55,719 nucleotides of DNA from Moritella sp. JT01 (GCF_001574435.1 NZ_LOCN01000016.1:1-55719), one strand, 5' to 3'; counted from the first letter of the stretch, positions 30,668 to 39,163 are shown. Made by a program: numbers and translations. The notes: generated by a model not told the origin, from the letters alone.

Positions 30668-31285
30668 TTATTTTTTTACGTCGATAAAACGTATTTTTTC
30701 AATACTTAAAAATTGCAAAGCTAGCTCGGCGACGGCGCTATAAAACACTGCGTTTTTCGCTACCTTTAAATCCTGACAAAAACGCTCAAACCAGGTATCG
30801 ATATGGCGATTAAAGAATTCGGCTTGTACTTTTTGATTACTTTCTGCGACTAACATCGTCATGACTTCGAGCAATGCAGCAATATGATCTTCCGGTTCTT
30901 TCACGTCTTCATCGCGTTGAAAACCCAGCTTTTTCAAATCATGGCGTAAATGCGCTAATGGCATTTCCATTAATGAACCGGTGAGGAACCAAGAACCAAA
31001 CGGCACGATCTCACCATGGCCAATACCAATAAACAGATCTTGGTATTCATCTTCAACCGCGGTTAATAAGGTCTTTTGTGACGCGAGTTTTAATAACGGC
31101 CAAGCCGCCGACATACCCGTGGTTTGAATGAGTTCGTTCGGTGCATCCACATCTAAATTCGCTAACCAATCAATAACGTCAGCATCTGGTGCCTTACGTA
31201 ATAGATGAGCAAGTAAACTATAGATATCGATACGTAATGTTGTTTCTTCAGCAACTGGCTGTGACATTTTTTGCGTTTCCATCAT
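30668..31285 (-). CDS. TorD/DmsD-family redox enzyme maturation chaperone
   Basis: A 205-residue, mostly helical protein with the TorD-family features IDIYSLLAHLLRKAPDADVIDWL near the N-terminus and the VEDEYQDLFIGIGHGEIVPFGSWFLTG segment (residues about 85-112). These chaperones hold Tat-signal molybdoenzymes in the cytoplasm until the cofactor is in place. Position between the Fe-S protein gene and the Tat protein/fdhA pair makes FdhA the likely client. Two tandem ATGs open the frame, and another at codon 7 is possible. Confidence 0.88.
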   Translation of the reverse strand: MMETQKMSQPVAEETTLRIDIYSLLAHLLRKAPDADVIDWLANLDVDAPNELIQTTGMSAAWPLLKLASQKTLLTAVEDEYQDLFIGIGHGEIVPFGSWFLTGSLMEMPLAHLRHDLKKLGFQRDEDVKEPEDHIAALLEVMTMLVAESNQKVQAEFFNRHIDTWFERFCQDLKVAKNAVFYSAVAELALQFLSIEKIRFIDVKK

Positions 31286-31291
31286 TTCGTT

Positions 31292-33001
31292 TTACACTCG
31301 CAACTGACTTGTTGGATCATCAGCCATGTCAGAAAAAATATCGCGTACACGACAGTCTTCACACATAGATAAACGGCGAATAGCATCACCCTGAAATTGT
31401 GAATGACCTTGTAATTTCTCGGTCAGCATTTTAATCATCGACGCTGGCGCAAATGCTTTACCGCAACTTAAACAGCAAGCTGGCTCCTCTTCATGGATCA
31501 TCACGGTACTTTGGCGACTTTCTGCATCCCAGTTAACACCCGGTTTAAGACTAATCACTTGCTCTGGGCAGGCTTTTTCACATAAGCCACATTGCACGCA
31601 ATCTTGCTCTCTAAACTGCAAACCGGGGCGTCCACCAACAGCATTTAATGCACGGGTTGGACATACCGCCACACACCCCATACATAGCGTGCAATCATCT
31701 GTTTTACATTCAACACTCCCGTAAGGTGCATTTTCAGGTACGCTAGACACTGTTGGTCTAACTGTGCTTTGCGCATGCAACTTATCTAATGCACTAAACA
31801 GTTTTTCACGCTTAGTCCCTGATAATTGCTCGGCCAATACACCGCTATCCATCACAGCGATCTTGTTATCTACAACAGGCAACAAAGATGCAGGGAACGC
31901 CACGAATTCAGCCGCGGAGCTAAGTTCAAACAAGCAAATGCGATCTGCTTCAAAACCAAGTTCAGTTAAGAAGTTATTCGCAATGGCTAACTCATCTTTT
32001 AAAACGCGATCAATTGTCGCAGGCATATAAGCTATATTCGTGGCGAGCAGTACTTGATGCGCACCATAAATCAGCGCACTAAACCACGTATCAACACCCA
32101 CAGTCGCTAACTCTTCCAATGCAATCGGGATCACATTCGATGGTAATGACGGTAATTGTGCTGCAACGTTTTCTTCATCACGGTTACCAAAGAATAAGAT
32201 CGTCGGCTTAACACCACCCGCCATTTGATAACTGTTTAACAAACGGTAAATGAAGTTCTGGGTTTTCTCTGGATCTGGTAATGCATACGTGATCGCTTCT
32301 GTCGGACAAGCCGTTGCACAAGTACCAACCCCTTGACATAAGAACGGGTTAATCTCGATCGCATGGCCATTACTTGATAACGCACCCGCTGGACACGCAT
32401 CAACACAACGCGTACAGCCACTCACACCACGGGATGAATGCGCACAAATGTCATTGTTTAAACGGAAATACTTAGGCTTATCAAACGTGCCAAGCATGTC
32501 AGGTAAGGTTTCAATCACATCTGCAATCGCCGCTTTACCACTACCGACAGGGTAATAACCAGGTGCCGGGATCTCGGTGTTGATGATGCTCTTGGCACTC
32601 ATATCAACCACTAAATCAAAGCTATCACCCCCGATCGTTACTTCCGCTAGATTGATATAGGTATCAAGTAACGTACCTGCGACACGGCAATTCACTTCGA
32701 ATGCGCCTAGATAACCTTTTATTGTCACGTCATTACTAAAAAATACCTTAATGTCATGACTTGTTTTCGCCGTGTTTTCAGCTGCCCACGAAGTCGCAAG
32801 GAGTGTCACTGAATTAAGTGTTGAAAATTGCGGGGCCAGCGCAGTAATAGTATCGTGCGGACCAATGATCAATAGATTCCCTCGGCTCTCATAAGAAACC
32901 GTTGGCGGGATCAAATTCGATAATTCAACCGTACCAGCGATTGCACTTAAACGTGCTTGACCATTGCTATCTGTAAATGTTTCTAGAATACTTTTTAACA
33001 T
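31292..33001 (-). CDS. Multi-cluster 4Fe-4S protein of the formate dehydrogenase locus
   Basis: A 569-residue soluble protein with at least four ferredoxin cysteine runs. These are CTRCVDACPAGAL and CATACPTEAI in the middle, and CTLCMGCVAVCPTRAL and CVQCGLCEKACPEQV in the C-terminal third. Extra pairs CCLSCGKAF and CEDCRVRD follow. The region between the two ferredoxin pairs (about 240-400) resembles an HdrA/MvhD-like delta fold only loosely. No signal peptide is present, so it probably works in the cytoplasm, perhaps delivering electrons or clusters during FdhA maturation (inference). It is the first gene of the fdh operon, 37 bases after a predicted sigma-54 start. Confidence 0.85.
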   Translation of the reverse strand: MLKSILETFTDSNGQARLSAIAGTVELSNLIPPTVSYESRGNLLIIGPHDTITALAPQFSTLNSVTLLATSWAAENTAKTSHDIKVFFSNDVTIKGYLGAFEVNCRVAGTLLDTYINLAEVTIGGDSFDLVVDMSAKSIINTEIPAPGYYPVGSGKAAIADVIETLPDMLGTFDKPKYFRLNNDICAHSSRGVSGCTRCVDACPAGALSSNGHAIEINPFLCQGVGTCATACPTEAITYALPDPEKTQNFIYRLLNSYQMAGGVKPTILFFGNRDEENVAAQLPSLPSNVIPIALEELATVGVDTWFSALIYGAHQVLLATNIAYMPATIDRVLKDELAIANNFLTELGFEADRICLFELSSAAEFVAFPASLLPVVDNKIAVMDSGVLAEQLSGTKREKLFSALDKLHAQSTVRPTVSSVPENAPYGSVECKTDDCTLCMGCVAVCPTRALNAVGGRPGLQFREQDCVQCGLCEKACPEQVISLKPGVNWDAESRQSTVMIHEEEPACCLSCGKAFAPASMIKMLTEKLQGHSQFQGDAIRRLSMCEDCRVRDIFSDMADDPTSQLRV

Positions 33002-33048
33002 TGCTATTCCTGTATACTCGTCACCGCTAAAATTGGTGCCGATTAAAC

Positions 33049-33064
33049 TGCGAGTTTAGTGCCC
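33049..33064 (-). promoter_or_regulatory. Sigma-54 (-24/-12) promoter of the fdh operon
   Basis: On the minus strand GGGCACTAAACTCGCA keeps GGCAC and T-GCA with exact GG-N10-GC spacing, nine of eleven consensus bases. The predicted start is about 33038, giving a 37-base leader before the 569-residue Fe-S protein gene. Confidence 0.65.
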
Positions 33065-33201
33065 GCGGCTCTTTCTGCCGTACGATTTTTACCGTACTTT
33101 ATGCTGTAGCTAATAGAGCAATAACCGAACCAACTTTTAACGGAAAAAAATGACCTATAAAGAGCTAAAGTCAGATAAGGACAGTTGAGCCATTTCCAAC
33201 T

Positions 33202-33216
33202 GAGACATTTTGTCGC
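33202..33216. promoter_or_regulatory. Putative activator binding site (UAS) upstream of the fdh operon
   Basis: GAGACATTTTGTCGC is the near-twin of the palindrome upstream of tupA (20651-20665). Its centre is about 171 bp upstream of the predicted fdh start. A weaker relative, GTATCAAATTGTCCC at 33234-33248, lies about 32 bp (three helical turns) further upstream and may be a second site. Confidence 0.6.
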
Positions 33217-33274
33217 TACAAATGATCACACCTGTATCAAATTGTCCCAATTGAAATAAGGGTTATTAGTCCCT

Positions 33275-33913
33275 TTATGTCTCACCTTGCTGAATAATCT
33301 TGTGATGTGGCTCATCGCAGCCTTGCGATAATTTGAAATCTTCCGTGACGGGTTCAACTGTTTCATCTTCAACAGCTGACATTTCTGCTTCTTCTGTTCG
33401 TTCAATACCGGTGTCTTCTGCTTGATCAGGTTCTTCTAATACTGTCTTAACCCAACCACGTAACTGCTTTGCAATACTATCGTCGAGTTTAGGGATATTA
33501 GAAAAGTCTTCAGTATGATCGTCCATATCACTGATATAGTTGAATTCATCTGAATGAAATAATTTAGCCAGCGCGGCTTTTTTTACTGACTTATCAACCC
33601 CCTGCTTTAGAAATGAAGCGACGCCACTGTCAAATGTCACACTATCTGCATCAGTAATTGTTAATACGTCATCACTGTTCTTGTCTGCAATATCGTTCTG
33701 CTGATCTACAACACGATCTACCGCATCATCAACAACGTCATCCGGCGTAACGGCTTGATTTAGTTCTGTGTTAGCATCATAAATCGGCTCAAAAACTTGA
33801 TCAGCTTCGGTTAATTCTGCAACGGTAGCATTCGTTTCCGATAACGTTGCTGAAGCTTTTTCTTTAGCCGTCAGAGAACGGCTAGACCAACGTTGAAAAA
33901 AGTTAGTTGCCAC
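33275..33913 (-). CDS. DUF3306-family protein of formate dehydrogenase clusters
   Basis: A 212-residue acidic soluble protein with FFQRWSSRSL near the N-terminus and a conserved C-terminal half: FLKQGVDKSVKKAALAKLFHSDEFNYISDMDDHTEDF and GWVKTVLEE. This is the DUF3306 pattern; the function is unknown, but the family travels with fdh genes. I use the GTG at 33913, which has AAAGGA seven bases upstream and overlaps the DUF3305 stop by 11 bp. A longer TTG start at 33958 lacks both conservation and a ribosome site. Confidence 0.85.
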   Translation of the reverse strand: MATNFFQRWSSRSLTAKEKASATLSETNATVAELTEADQVFEPIYDANTELNQAVTPDDVVDDAVDRVVDQQNDIADKNSDDVLTITDADSVTFDSGVASFLKQGVDKSVKKAALAKLFHSDEFNYISDMDDHTEDFSNIPKLDDSIAKQLRGWVKTVLEEPDQAEDTGIERTEEAEMSAVEDETVEPVTEDFKLSQGCDEPHHKIIQQGET

Positions 33914-34385
33914 TTGAACGTCCTTTTTTATCTTTATAACGTTTCTTTTTAAATTCAATCAGTTCGCCATGACGCCCAATGAATGCTTCCATCCAAGCTT
34001 GCACGGGTAAGGGCATCTGAATATGTAACACTTGGTAGTCGCCATCCATGTAACTGCTTGCGACACTTTGCGCGACAGTGATAAGTAGCGGCGATAACTG
34101 CTCATTATTTTCTTCACAAACAATAAACAGATGCGGGTCTTGTGAACTGAGGTTAAAACGATAATCTGTCCGTTCATCGCGGTATAACGTTAATACACGC
34201 TCATAACAGGTGCCAGTGCTGGCATCACCTTGTGTGCGGTTATGGTCATATAATTCGACATTATCAATAGACCAAGATAGCGTCGTCCAGCGTCCAATTT
34301 GCTTTTCTTCAGAGCGAAGACGAAACCTGATTGGCCAACTTGATTCGTCTTTTTCTAAGCGCTTATGTTCATCAATTTGTTGCAC
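33903..34385 (-). CDS. DUF3305-family protein of formate dehydrogenase clusters
   Basis: A 160-residue protein with SWPIRFRLRSEEKQIGRWTTLSW, VLTLYRDERTDYRFNLSSQDPHLFIVCEE and YQVLHIQMPLPVQAWMEAFIGRHGEL, matching DUF3305, a family of unknown function that pairs with DUF3306 near formate dehydrogenases. The start is GTG at 34385 with AGGAG five bases upstream; the nearby ATG frame stops at once. It has its own predicted sigma-54 promoter, divergent from fdhD. Confidence 0.85.
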   Translation of the reverse strand: MQQIDEHKRLEKDESSWPIRFRLRSEEKQIGRWTTLSWSIDNVELYDHNRTQGDASTGTCYERVLTLYRDERTDYRFNLSSQDPHLFIVCEENNEQLSPLLITVAQSVASSYMDGDYQVLHIQMPLPVQAWMEAFIGRHGELIEFKKKRYKDKKGRSSGN

Positions 34386-34454
34386 ACATGCTCCTTTATT
34401 CTATTTTTATAATTATTTAGTATTTTATAATTTCTTATATAACTCACCCTACTC

Positions 34455-34470
34455 AGCAAAATTTAGACCA
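34455..34470 (-). promoter_or_regulatory. Sigma-54 promoter of the DUF3305-DUF3306 operon
   Basis: On the minus strand TGGTCTAAATTTTGCT keeps TGG and TTGCT at exact GG-N10-GC spacing (eight of eleven consensus bases). The predicted start is about 34444, 59 bases before the GTG. Confidence 0.55.
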
Positions 34471-34504
34471 AGTTCAAGATAAGTGACAAATAAAATGGTT
34501 AAGT

Positions 34505-34520
34505 TGGAATGAACTTTGCT
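34505..34520 (+). promoter_or_regulatory. Sigma-54 promoter of fdhD
   Basis: TGGAATGAACTTTGCT keeps TGG, one further -24 base and TTGCT at exact GG-N10-GC spacing (nine of eleven). The predicted start is about 34531. It lies back to back with the DUF3305 promoter, the two -24 elements being 35 bp apart. Confidence 0.6.
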
Positions 34521-34559
34521 TTACCTCTCGATAGATATATAAACCAGCAGGACTTTCGG

Positions 34560-35438
34560 ATGCCGCAATTACCAAAAATAATTAGAACTAATTCTTCAGT
34601 TGAGCACACCATGACCGTCGACATTATGGATGAATATGGCGATACCATGACCAAAGAGATCGCATGTGAACATCCGTTAACGATTTATTTAAACTGGGTA
34701 GAAATCGTAACAGTGATGACGCTCGGTGCCCGCCCTGCCGACCTCGTGCTTGGATATTTAAAAAACCAAAGTTTCATTGAAGACATTGCCGCGATTGAAT
34801 CTGTGATTATTGATTGGGATACAAATTCTGCAGCCGTGATCACCCGTGAAAATACTGATGGTTTAGAAGGTAAGTTATCGAAAAAAACAGTTACCTCAGG
34901 CTGTGGTCAAGGCACCATGTTTGGCAACGTAATGAAAAAATTAGAAGGTATCACACTGCCACAACCTACATTACGTCAATCAAAACTGTATGGTTTGTTA
35001 GAAGCATTAACTCACCACAACGCAACTTATAAAGCGGCCGGGGCAGTACATGGCTGTGCAGTGTGTAAAGACACCACGATTTTATCGTTTGTCGAAGATG
35101 TAGGCCGTCACAATGCAGTTGATACCTTGGCTGGAGAGATGTGGCTAAAAGGTCAAACCGGTGAAGATAAGATCTTCTATACCACAGGCCGCCTTACGTC
35201 TGAGATGGTGATTAAAGTAGCACAAATGGGGATCCCGGTATTATTGTCTCGCTCGGGTGCCACACAAATGGGTTACGACTTAGCGAAAAAACTGGGTATA
35301 ACCATGGTTGCTCGCGCCAAAGGTAATCGCTTTCAAGTATATAACGGTATGGCGAACCTGATTTTAGATGTCAAAGGCCCTGACGCAGAAGCGCTCGCAC
35401 AAGAGCAGTCATCAACACTAATCGGTAAAAGTGCATGA
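34560..35438 (+). CDS. fdhD: Formate dehydrogenase accessory sulfurtransferase FdhD
   Basis: FdhD moves sulfur from a cysteine desulfurase to the molybdenum/tungsten centre, which FdhA needs for activity. The 292-residue form has TVTSGCGQGTMF, the CxxC-bearing AAGAVHGCAVCKDT, VEDVGRHNAVDTLAGEM, and YTTGRLTSEMVIKVAQMGIPVLLSRSG. I start at the ATG at 34560 because AGGA lies seven bases upstream and the sigma-54 start is predicted at 34531. An ATG at 34509 would fall inside that promoter. The stop overlaps the next gene by four bases. Confidence 0.92.
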   Translation: MPQLPKIIRTNSSVEHTMTVDIMDEYGDTMTKEIACEHPLTIYLNWVEIVTVMTLGARPADLVLGYLKNQSFIEDIAAIESVIIDWDTNSAAVITRENTDGLEGKLSKKTVTSGCGQGTMFGNVMKKLEGITLPQPTLRQSKLYGLLEALTHHNATYKAAGAVHGCAVCKDTTILSFVEDVGRHNAVDTLAGEMWLKGQTGEDKIFYTTGRLTSEMVIKVAQMGIPVLLSRSGATQMGYDLAKKLGITMVARAKGNRFQVYNGMANLILDVKGPDAEALAQEQSSTLIGKSA

Positions 35439-36349
35439 GCGAACACTTCCCTGCTTTTATGAATGTAAAGCAAGTCGCTGAGTATTTAGACCTGAATGAA
35501 AAAAAGGTCTACACACTGGCTAACGATGGCCATTTACCTGCAACGAAAGTAACGGGTAAATGGTTATTTCCCAAAGCAATGTTGGATAAATGGCTACTGG
35601 AATCTTGTCATAATGGTGTACTGAATGACCGCTTACTCATCGCAGGTTCTGATGATCCACTCTTACAACTCGTCGTGGGGAAGATGGCACAAAAGCTTGG
35701 CAGCACCGCACTGGTTGGTTATACCTCAACTGGCACTCGCCAAGGTTTAGCGATGCTCAGTAAAGGTCATGTGGATATTTGTGCTATCCATTGGGGACAT
35801 GCAGAAGAAGCACGCTTACGTCATCCCGCATTATTACAGCAATATCCAGGGCATAAAAACTGGGTACTGATCCACGCCTTTGAGCGTAAACAAGGGTTAG
35901 TAGTCAATAAAGAGTTGGCCGATTTAGTAAACTCACGCTCTTTAAATTTACAAGAGTTACTGACTTCACGCTGGCGCTGGGCACTGCGCCAAGAAGGTGC
36001 TGGAAGTATGCGCGCCTTAGGTGAATGGCTACATAATCATGCTTACACCGTCGATATGCTTACCGCAGCGGAAACCTGCCACAGTGAACGAGAGTTAGCT
36101 TCCTGCATTGCCCGTGGAGAAGCAGATGTGGGCTGTGCAAGTCAAAGCACTGCAGGCGAATTTGGTTTAGGCTTTATTCCACTGAGTACCGAAGCTTTTG
36201 AATTGGTGATCCCAAAAAATATCTACTTTCGCACCTTGCAACAACAATTGCTACAGTCGCTATCTGATATGAAGATCCAAGCTAAAGGAGATCAGCTAGG
36301 TGGTTATAACTTTAGCCGTACAGGTCAGCAAGTCTGGAGAGCCAATTAG
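35435..36349 (+). CDS. Excisionase-type HTH protein with periplasmic-binding-protein-like ligand domain
   Basis: A 304-residue predicted regulator. Residues about 8-55 form a MerR/excisionase-type helix-turn-helix (MNVKQVAEYLDLNEKKVYTLANDGHLPATKVTGKWLFPK, in two adjoining halves). Residues about 65-295 are a PBP-like domain (LLIAGSDDPLLQLVVGKMA, GYTSTGTRQGLAMLSKGHVDICAIHWGH, GEADVGCASQSTAGEFGLGFIPL) related to domains that bind molybdate or a cofactor. No signal peptide is present, so ligand sensing would be cytoplasmic. It is translationally coupled to fdhD (ATGA overlap), suggesting it reports metal or cofactor status to the locus. Ligand and targets are unknown. Confidence 0.85.
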   Translation: MSEHFPAFMNVKQVAEYLDLNEKKVYTLANDGHLPATKVTGKWLFPKAMLDKWLLESCHNGVLNDRLLIAGSDDPLLQLVVGKMAQKLGSTALVGYTSTGTRQGLAMLSKGHVDICAIHWGHAEEARLRHPALLQQYPGHKNWVLIHAFERKQGLVVNKELADLVNSRSLNLQELLTSRWRWALRQEGAGSMRALGEWLHNHAYTVDMLTAAETCHSERELASCIARGEADVGCASQSTAGEFGLGFIPLSTEAFELVIPKNIYFRTLQQQLLQSLSDMKIQAKGDQLGGYNFSRTGQQVWRAN

Positions 36350-36385
36350 CCTTCAATTTACATAAAAAGTAGCCCTAAATACCAA

Positions 36386-36417
36386 AAGCCAAGCTATCAA
36401 TATTGATAGCTTGGCTT
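36386..36417. terminator. Perfect 32-bp palindrome, likely bidirectional terminator
   Basis: Two 15-base arms (AAGCCAAGCTATCAA and its exact inverse) are separated by TA, between the convergent regulator gene and yiaY. The minus strand continues with TTTTGG, favouring termination of yiaY; the plus strand has no strong T-run. Confidence 0.65.
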
Positions 36418-36466
36418 AATAAGATTACTTTATTGGCGTTATTTTTATACTGACGATTAAAATGGA

Positions 36467-37615
36467 TTACATGGCAGCGTTAAAAATTGCGCAGATTTCT
36501 TCATGGCTCGCTTGTTTTGGATTCGTAAATCCGCATGCATCGTTTAATGCATTTTTAGCCAGCTCAGGAATATCTTCAACCTTTACCTTTAAGCTTGTTA
36601 AACCTGCAGGAATACCTACCGCTAACGCTAATTCTTTGATCGCCGCAATCGCTGCATCTGCACCTTGTTCTGGCGTCATGTCTGCCACATCAACCCCCAT
36701 CGCTTTAGCTACATCACGTAGACGCGCTGGACAAACTTGTGCGTTATACGCCTGTACATATGGTAGTAATACCGCATTGCATACACCGTGTGGTAAGTCG
36801 TAAAAACCACCCAACTGATGCGCCATTGCATGTACATAACCGAGTGAAGCATTATTAAATGCCATACCAGCCATGAACTGTGCATACGCCATTTGCTCAC
36901 GCGCTTCGATATTCTCACCGTGTGCTACCGCTGTGCGTAAATGCGCTTGAATTAATTCCATCGCTTTAATCGCAACGGCATCGGTAATCGGCGTTGCCGC
37001 TGTAGATACATACGCTTCGACCGCATGAGTCAATGCATCCATACCCGTAGCAGCGGTTAATGACGCTGGTTTAGCTAACATTAATTCCGGATCGTTCACT
37101 GACATGAGCGGTGTGGTATTTTTATCCACAATCGCCATTTTAATGTGTGTTGTTTCATTGGTAATAATACAGAAACGCGTCATTTCAGATGCTGTGCCTG
37201 CCGTGGTATTAATTGCAACAAGTGGAAGCTGGGCTTTTTCTGATTGATCTAAGCCTTCATAATCCGCGATATGACCACCATTGGTCGCCACAAGTGCAAT
37301 ACCTTTAGCGCAATCATGTGGGGAACCACCGCCTAATGAAATCACAAAATCACACACTTCTGAATTTAATAGCTCAAGACCAGCAGCAACATTCGCTGTC
37401 GTTGGATTCGGCTGAGTACCATCAAAAACGGCTGATTCAACGCCTCTCGCATCTAATAAGTCTTGAACTTGTTTCACCATGCCAATGCTATTAATCACTT
37501 TATCGGTCACGATTAATGCTTTTTTGAAACCATGAGATTTGATTGCGTCAGCCGCTTGAATTAGACAGCCAGCGCCCATTAGATTGTAAGCAGGAATAAA
37601 GAATGCAGTGCTCAT
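36467..37615 (-). CDS. yiaY: Iron-containing alcohol dehydrogenase (YiaY/AdhB type)
   Basis: A 382-residue group III NAD(P)-dependent alcohol dehydrogenase. Visible are the nucleotide-binding [11 protein letters not shown], the [15 protein letters not shown] loop and the metal ligands in [13 protein letters not shown] and [23 protein letters not shown]. Length and motifs are those of E. coli YiaY and Zymomonas AdhB, which act on short-chain alcohols. It is a lone gene with GGAG upstream. The physiological substrate is uncertain. Confidence 0.9.
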   Translation of the reverse strand: MSTAFFIPAYNLMGAGCLIQAADAIKSHGFKKALIVTDKVINSIGMVKQVQDLLDARGVESAVFDGTQPNPTTANVAAGLELLNSEVCDFVISLGGGSPHDCAKGIALVATNGGHIADYEGLDQSEKAQLPLVAINTTAGTASEMTRFCIITNETTHIKMAIVDKNTTPLMSVNDPELMLAKPASLTAATGMDALTHAVEAYVSTAATPITDAVAIKAMELIQAHLRTAVAHGENIEAREQMAYAQFMAGMAFNNASLGYVHAMAHQLGGFYDLPHGVCNAVLLPYVQAYNAQVCPARLRDVAKAMGVDVADMTPEQGADAAIAAIKELALAVGIPAGLTSLKVKVEDIPELAKNALNDACGFTNPKQASHEEICAIFNAAM

Positions 37616-37846
37616 AATATATCTCCAAAATAAATCAATAATTATTGCCGCAGTACACTTTTAAAATTCACTGTAAGTAATAATTATCTCAGTGTCGTTA
37701 CTTGATAGCGCAACCCACCAACAAACTAACCACTTTGAGGTGATTATAACTTTAAACCTTACAAAATAAAGGGGTTTATAAAATCAAAATAAATTATCTA
37801 CTCACTTTGATATACAAGTCACATAATTAAGTAATTTAGATATCAA

Positions 37847-38968
37847 TTACAGCGTACGCAGTGGGTGCGATTCTATTTTCCAAGGCGATACAAATAAACC
37901 ATCAACAAAATCAACAGATACGTCTTTAATCTGTTTAAATAACCAATTCGGCTGGTTGTCTTTATCGACTAACAAAGCCCTTACACCTTCAACAAGATCA
38001 GCATTTAGACAGACATTCACGGCTAAATCTAATTCCAGCTGAAAACAGGCCGCTAACGATAGTTCAGAATATTGGTTTACCTGTCGGTATAAGATATGCG
38101 CTGATATTGGGCTACCTAATAGCAATTTGTTAACGCTGGTTTGTAACCACGGATCACCACTTTCGTGCGCTTGGATACATGCCATCACGTCAGTCAGTTC
38201 TGTATAAGCACTCAGCTGAGTAAACAAAGCTTGATGATTGACTAAATGACAGTTAGCGAAATCAGCATCCACGTAGTACTGTGCTAGTAACTTATCAACT
38301 TGTTGGTGATGTAACGCAGTATCACTTTGCCAATCAAGCGTGGTTAATGCATTCAGCACATCCGTATATTTTGTAGCAGGAATTAAATACTCGCTTAACC
38401 CTAAATATTGCGCATCTTTGGCATTAATACTGGCGCCTGTTAACCCTAAAAATAATCCGACACCTGGGTGTGGTAAACGATTTAAGAACCAAGTCGCGCC
38501 AACATCTGGGAATAAACCGATAGTGATCTCTGGCATGGCAATACGTGCAGTTTCAGTAACCACACGGTGACTAGCCCCCATAAACAGCCCTAATCCACCG
38601 CCCATAATAATGCCATCACCCCAAACGATCAGTGGCTTGCCAAAATGATGCAATAAATAGTCGACTTGATACTCGGCCATAAAATATTGACTGGCAACCT
38701 GCTGCTTAGCCTCATGGCCTTCAGTGACGACTAACGCTTGTTGTAATGATTTAACATCACCACCGGCGCAAAATGCTTTCTCACCAGTACTCGTCAGTAA
38801 TACGCTGACCACTCGGTTATCACATTGCCAAGCAAGTAACTGCTGACGTAATAATGGAAACATATCCGCACTCAGAGCATGCAACTGTCGTGCTTTATTA
38901 AGGGTAATAATACCAATGACATGACCATCATCCGTGGCTAACTCATCAAATAATACGCTTGCTTCCAT
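37847..38968 (-). CDS. Enoyl-CoA hydratase/isomerase-family protein, probable 3-hydroxyisobutyryl-CoA hydrolase
   Basis: A 373-residue crotonase-fold protein with the oxyanion-hole segments KAFCAGGDVKSLQQA and GDGIIMGGGLGLFMGASHRVVTE followed by PEITIGLFPDVGATWFLNRLP. The long C-terminal part and the EITIGLFPDVGA sequence point to the 3-hydroxyisobutyryl-CoA hydrolase branch (valine degradation) rather than a simple hydratase. No other valine-pathway genes are nearby, so the substrate remains provisional. Confidence 0.85.
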   Translation of the reverse strand: MEASVLFDELATDDGHVIGIITLNKARQLHALSADMFPLLRQQLLAWQCDNRVVSVLLTSTGEKAFCAGGDVKSLQQALVVTEGHEAKQQVASQYFMAEYQVDYLLHHFGKPLIVWGDGIIMGGGLGLFMGASHRVVTETARIAMPEITIGLFPDVGATWFLNRLPHPGVGLFLGLTGASINAKDAQYLGLSEYLIPATKYTDVLNALTTLDWQSDTALHHQQVDKLLAQYYVDADFANCHLVNHQALFTQLSAYTELTDVMACIQAHESGDPWLQTSVNKLLLGSPISAHILYRQVNQYSELSLAACFQLELDLAVNVCLNADLVEGVRALLVDKDNQPNWLFKQIKDVSVDFVDGLFVSPWKIESHPLRTL

Positions 38969-39163
38969 GTGAACTCCGACTTGATAAAAAACCAGTGTAG
39001 CCAGATTCGGGGGGGTAATTCAACTCGCGAAGGTATTGATTATGAATTTAGCCAAGCACATCTATCCATTTAACCTACATCATCCGATTGAAACCTATTG
39101 CAAGATACCCAAAATACTCACGCTGTGGCATAATAGCCCCACAAAATTTAGAGGATTAATTCA

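Noticed and set aside
33026-33040. A second candidate sigma-54 element (GGCACCAATTTTAGC, minus strand) upstream of the fdh operon
   Set aside because: The GG and GC are separated by eleven bases instead of ten, and sigma-54 does not tolerate this; the element at 33049-33064 has exact spacing.
34509-34559. Upstream ATG for fdhD adding 17 residues
   Set aside because: It lies inside the predicted sigma-54 promoter, has no properly spaced ribosome site and adds no conserved sequence.
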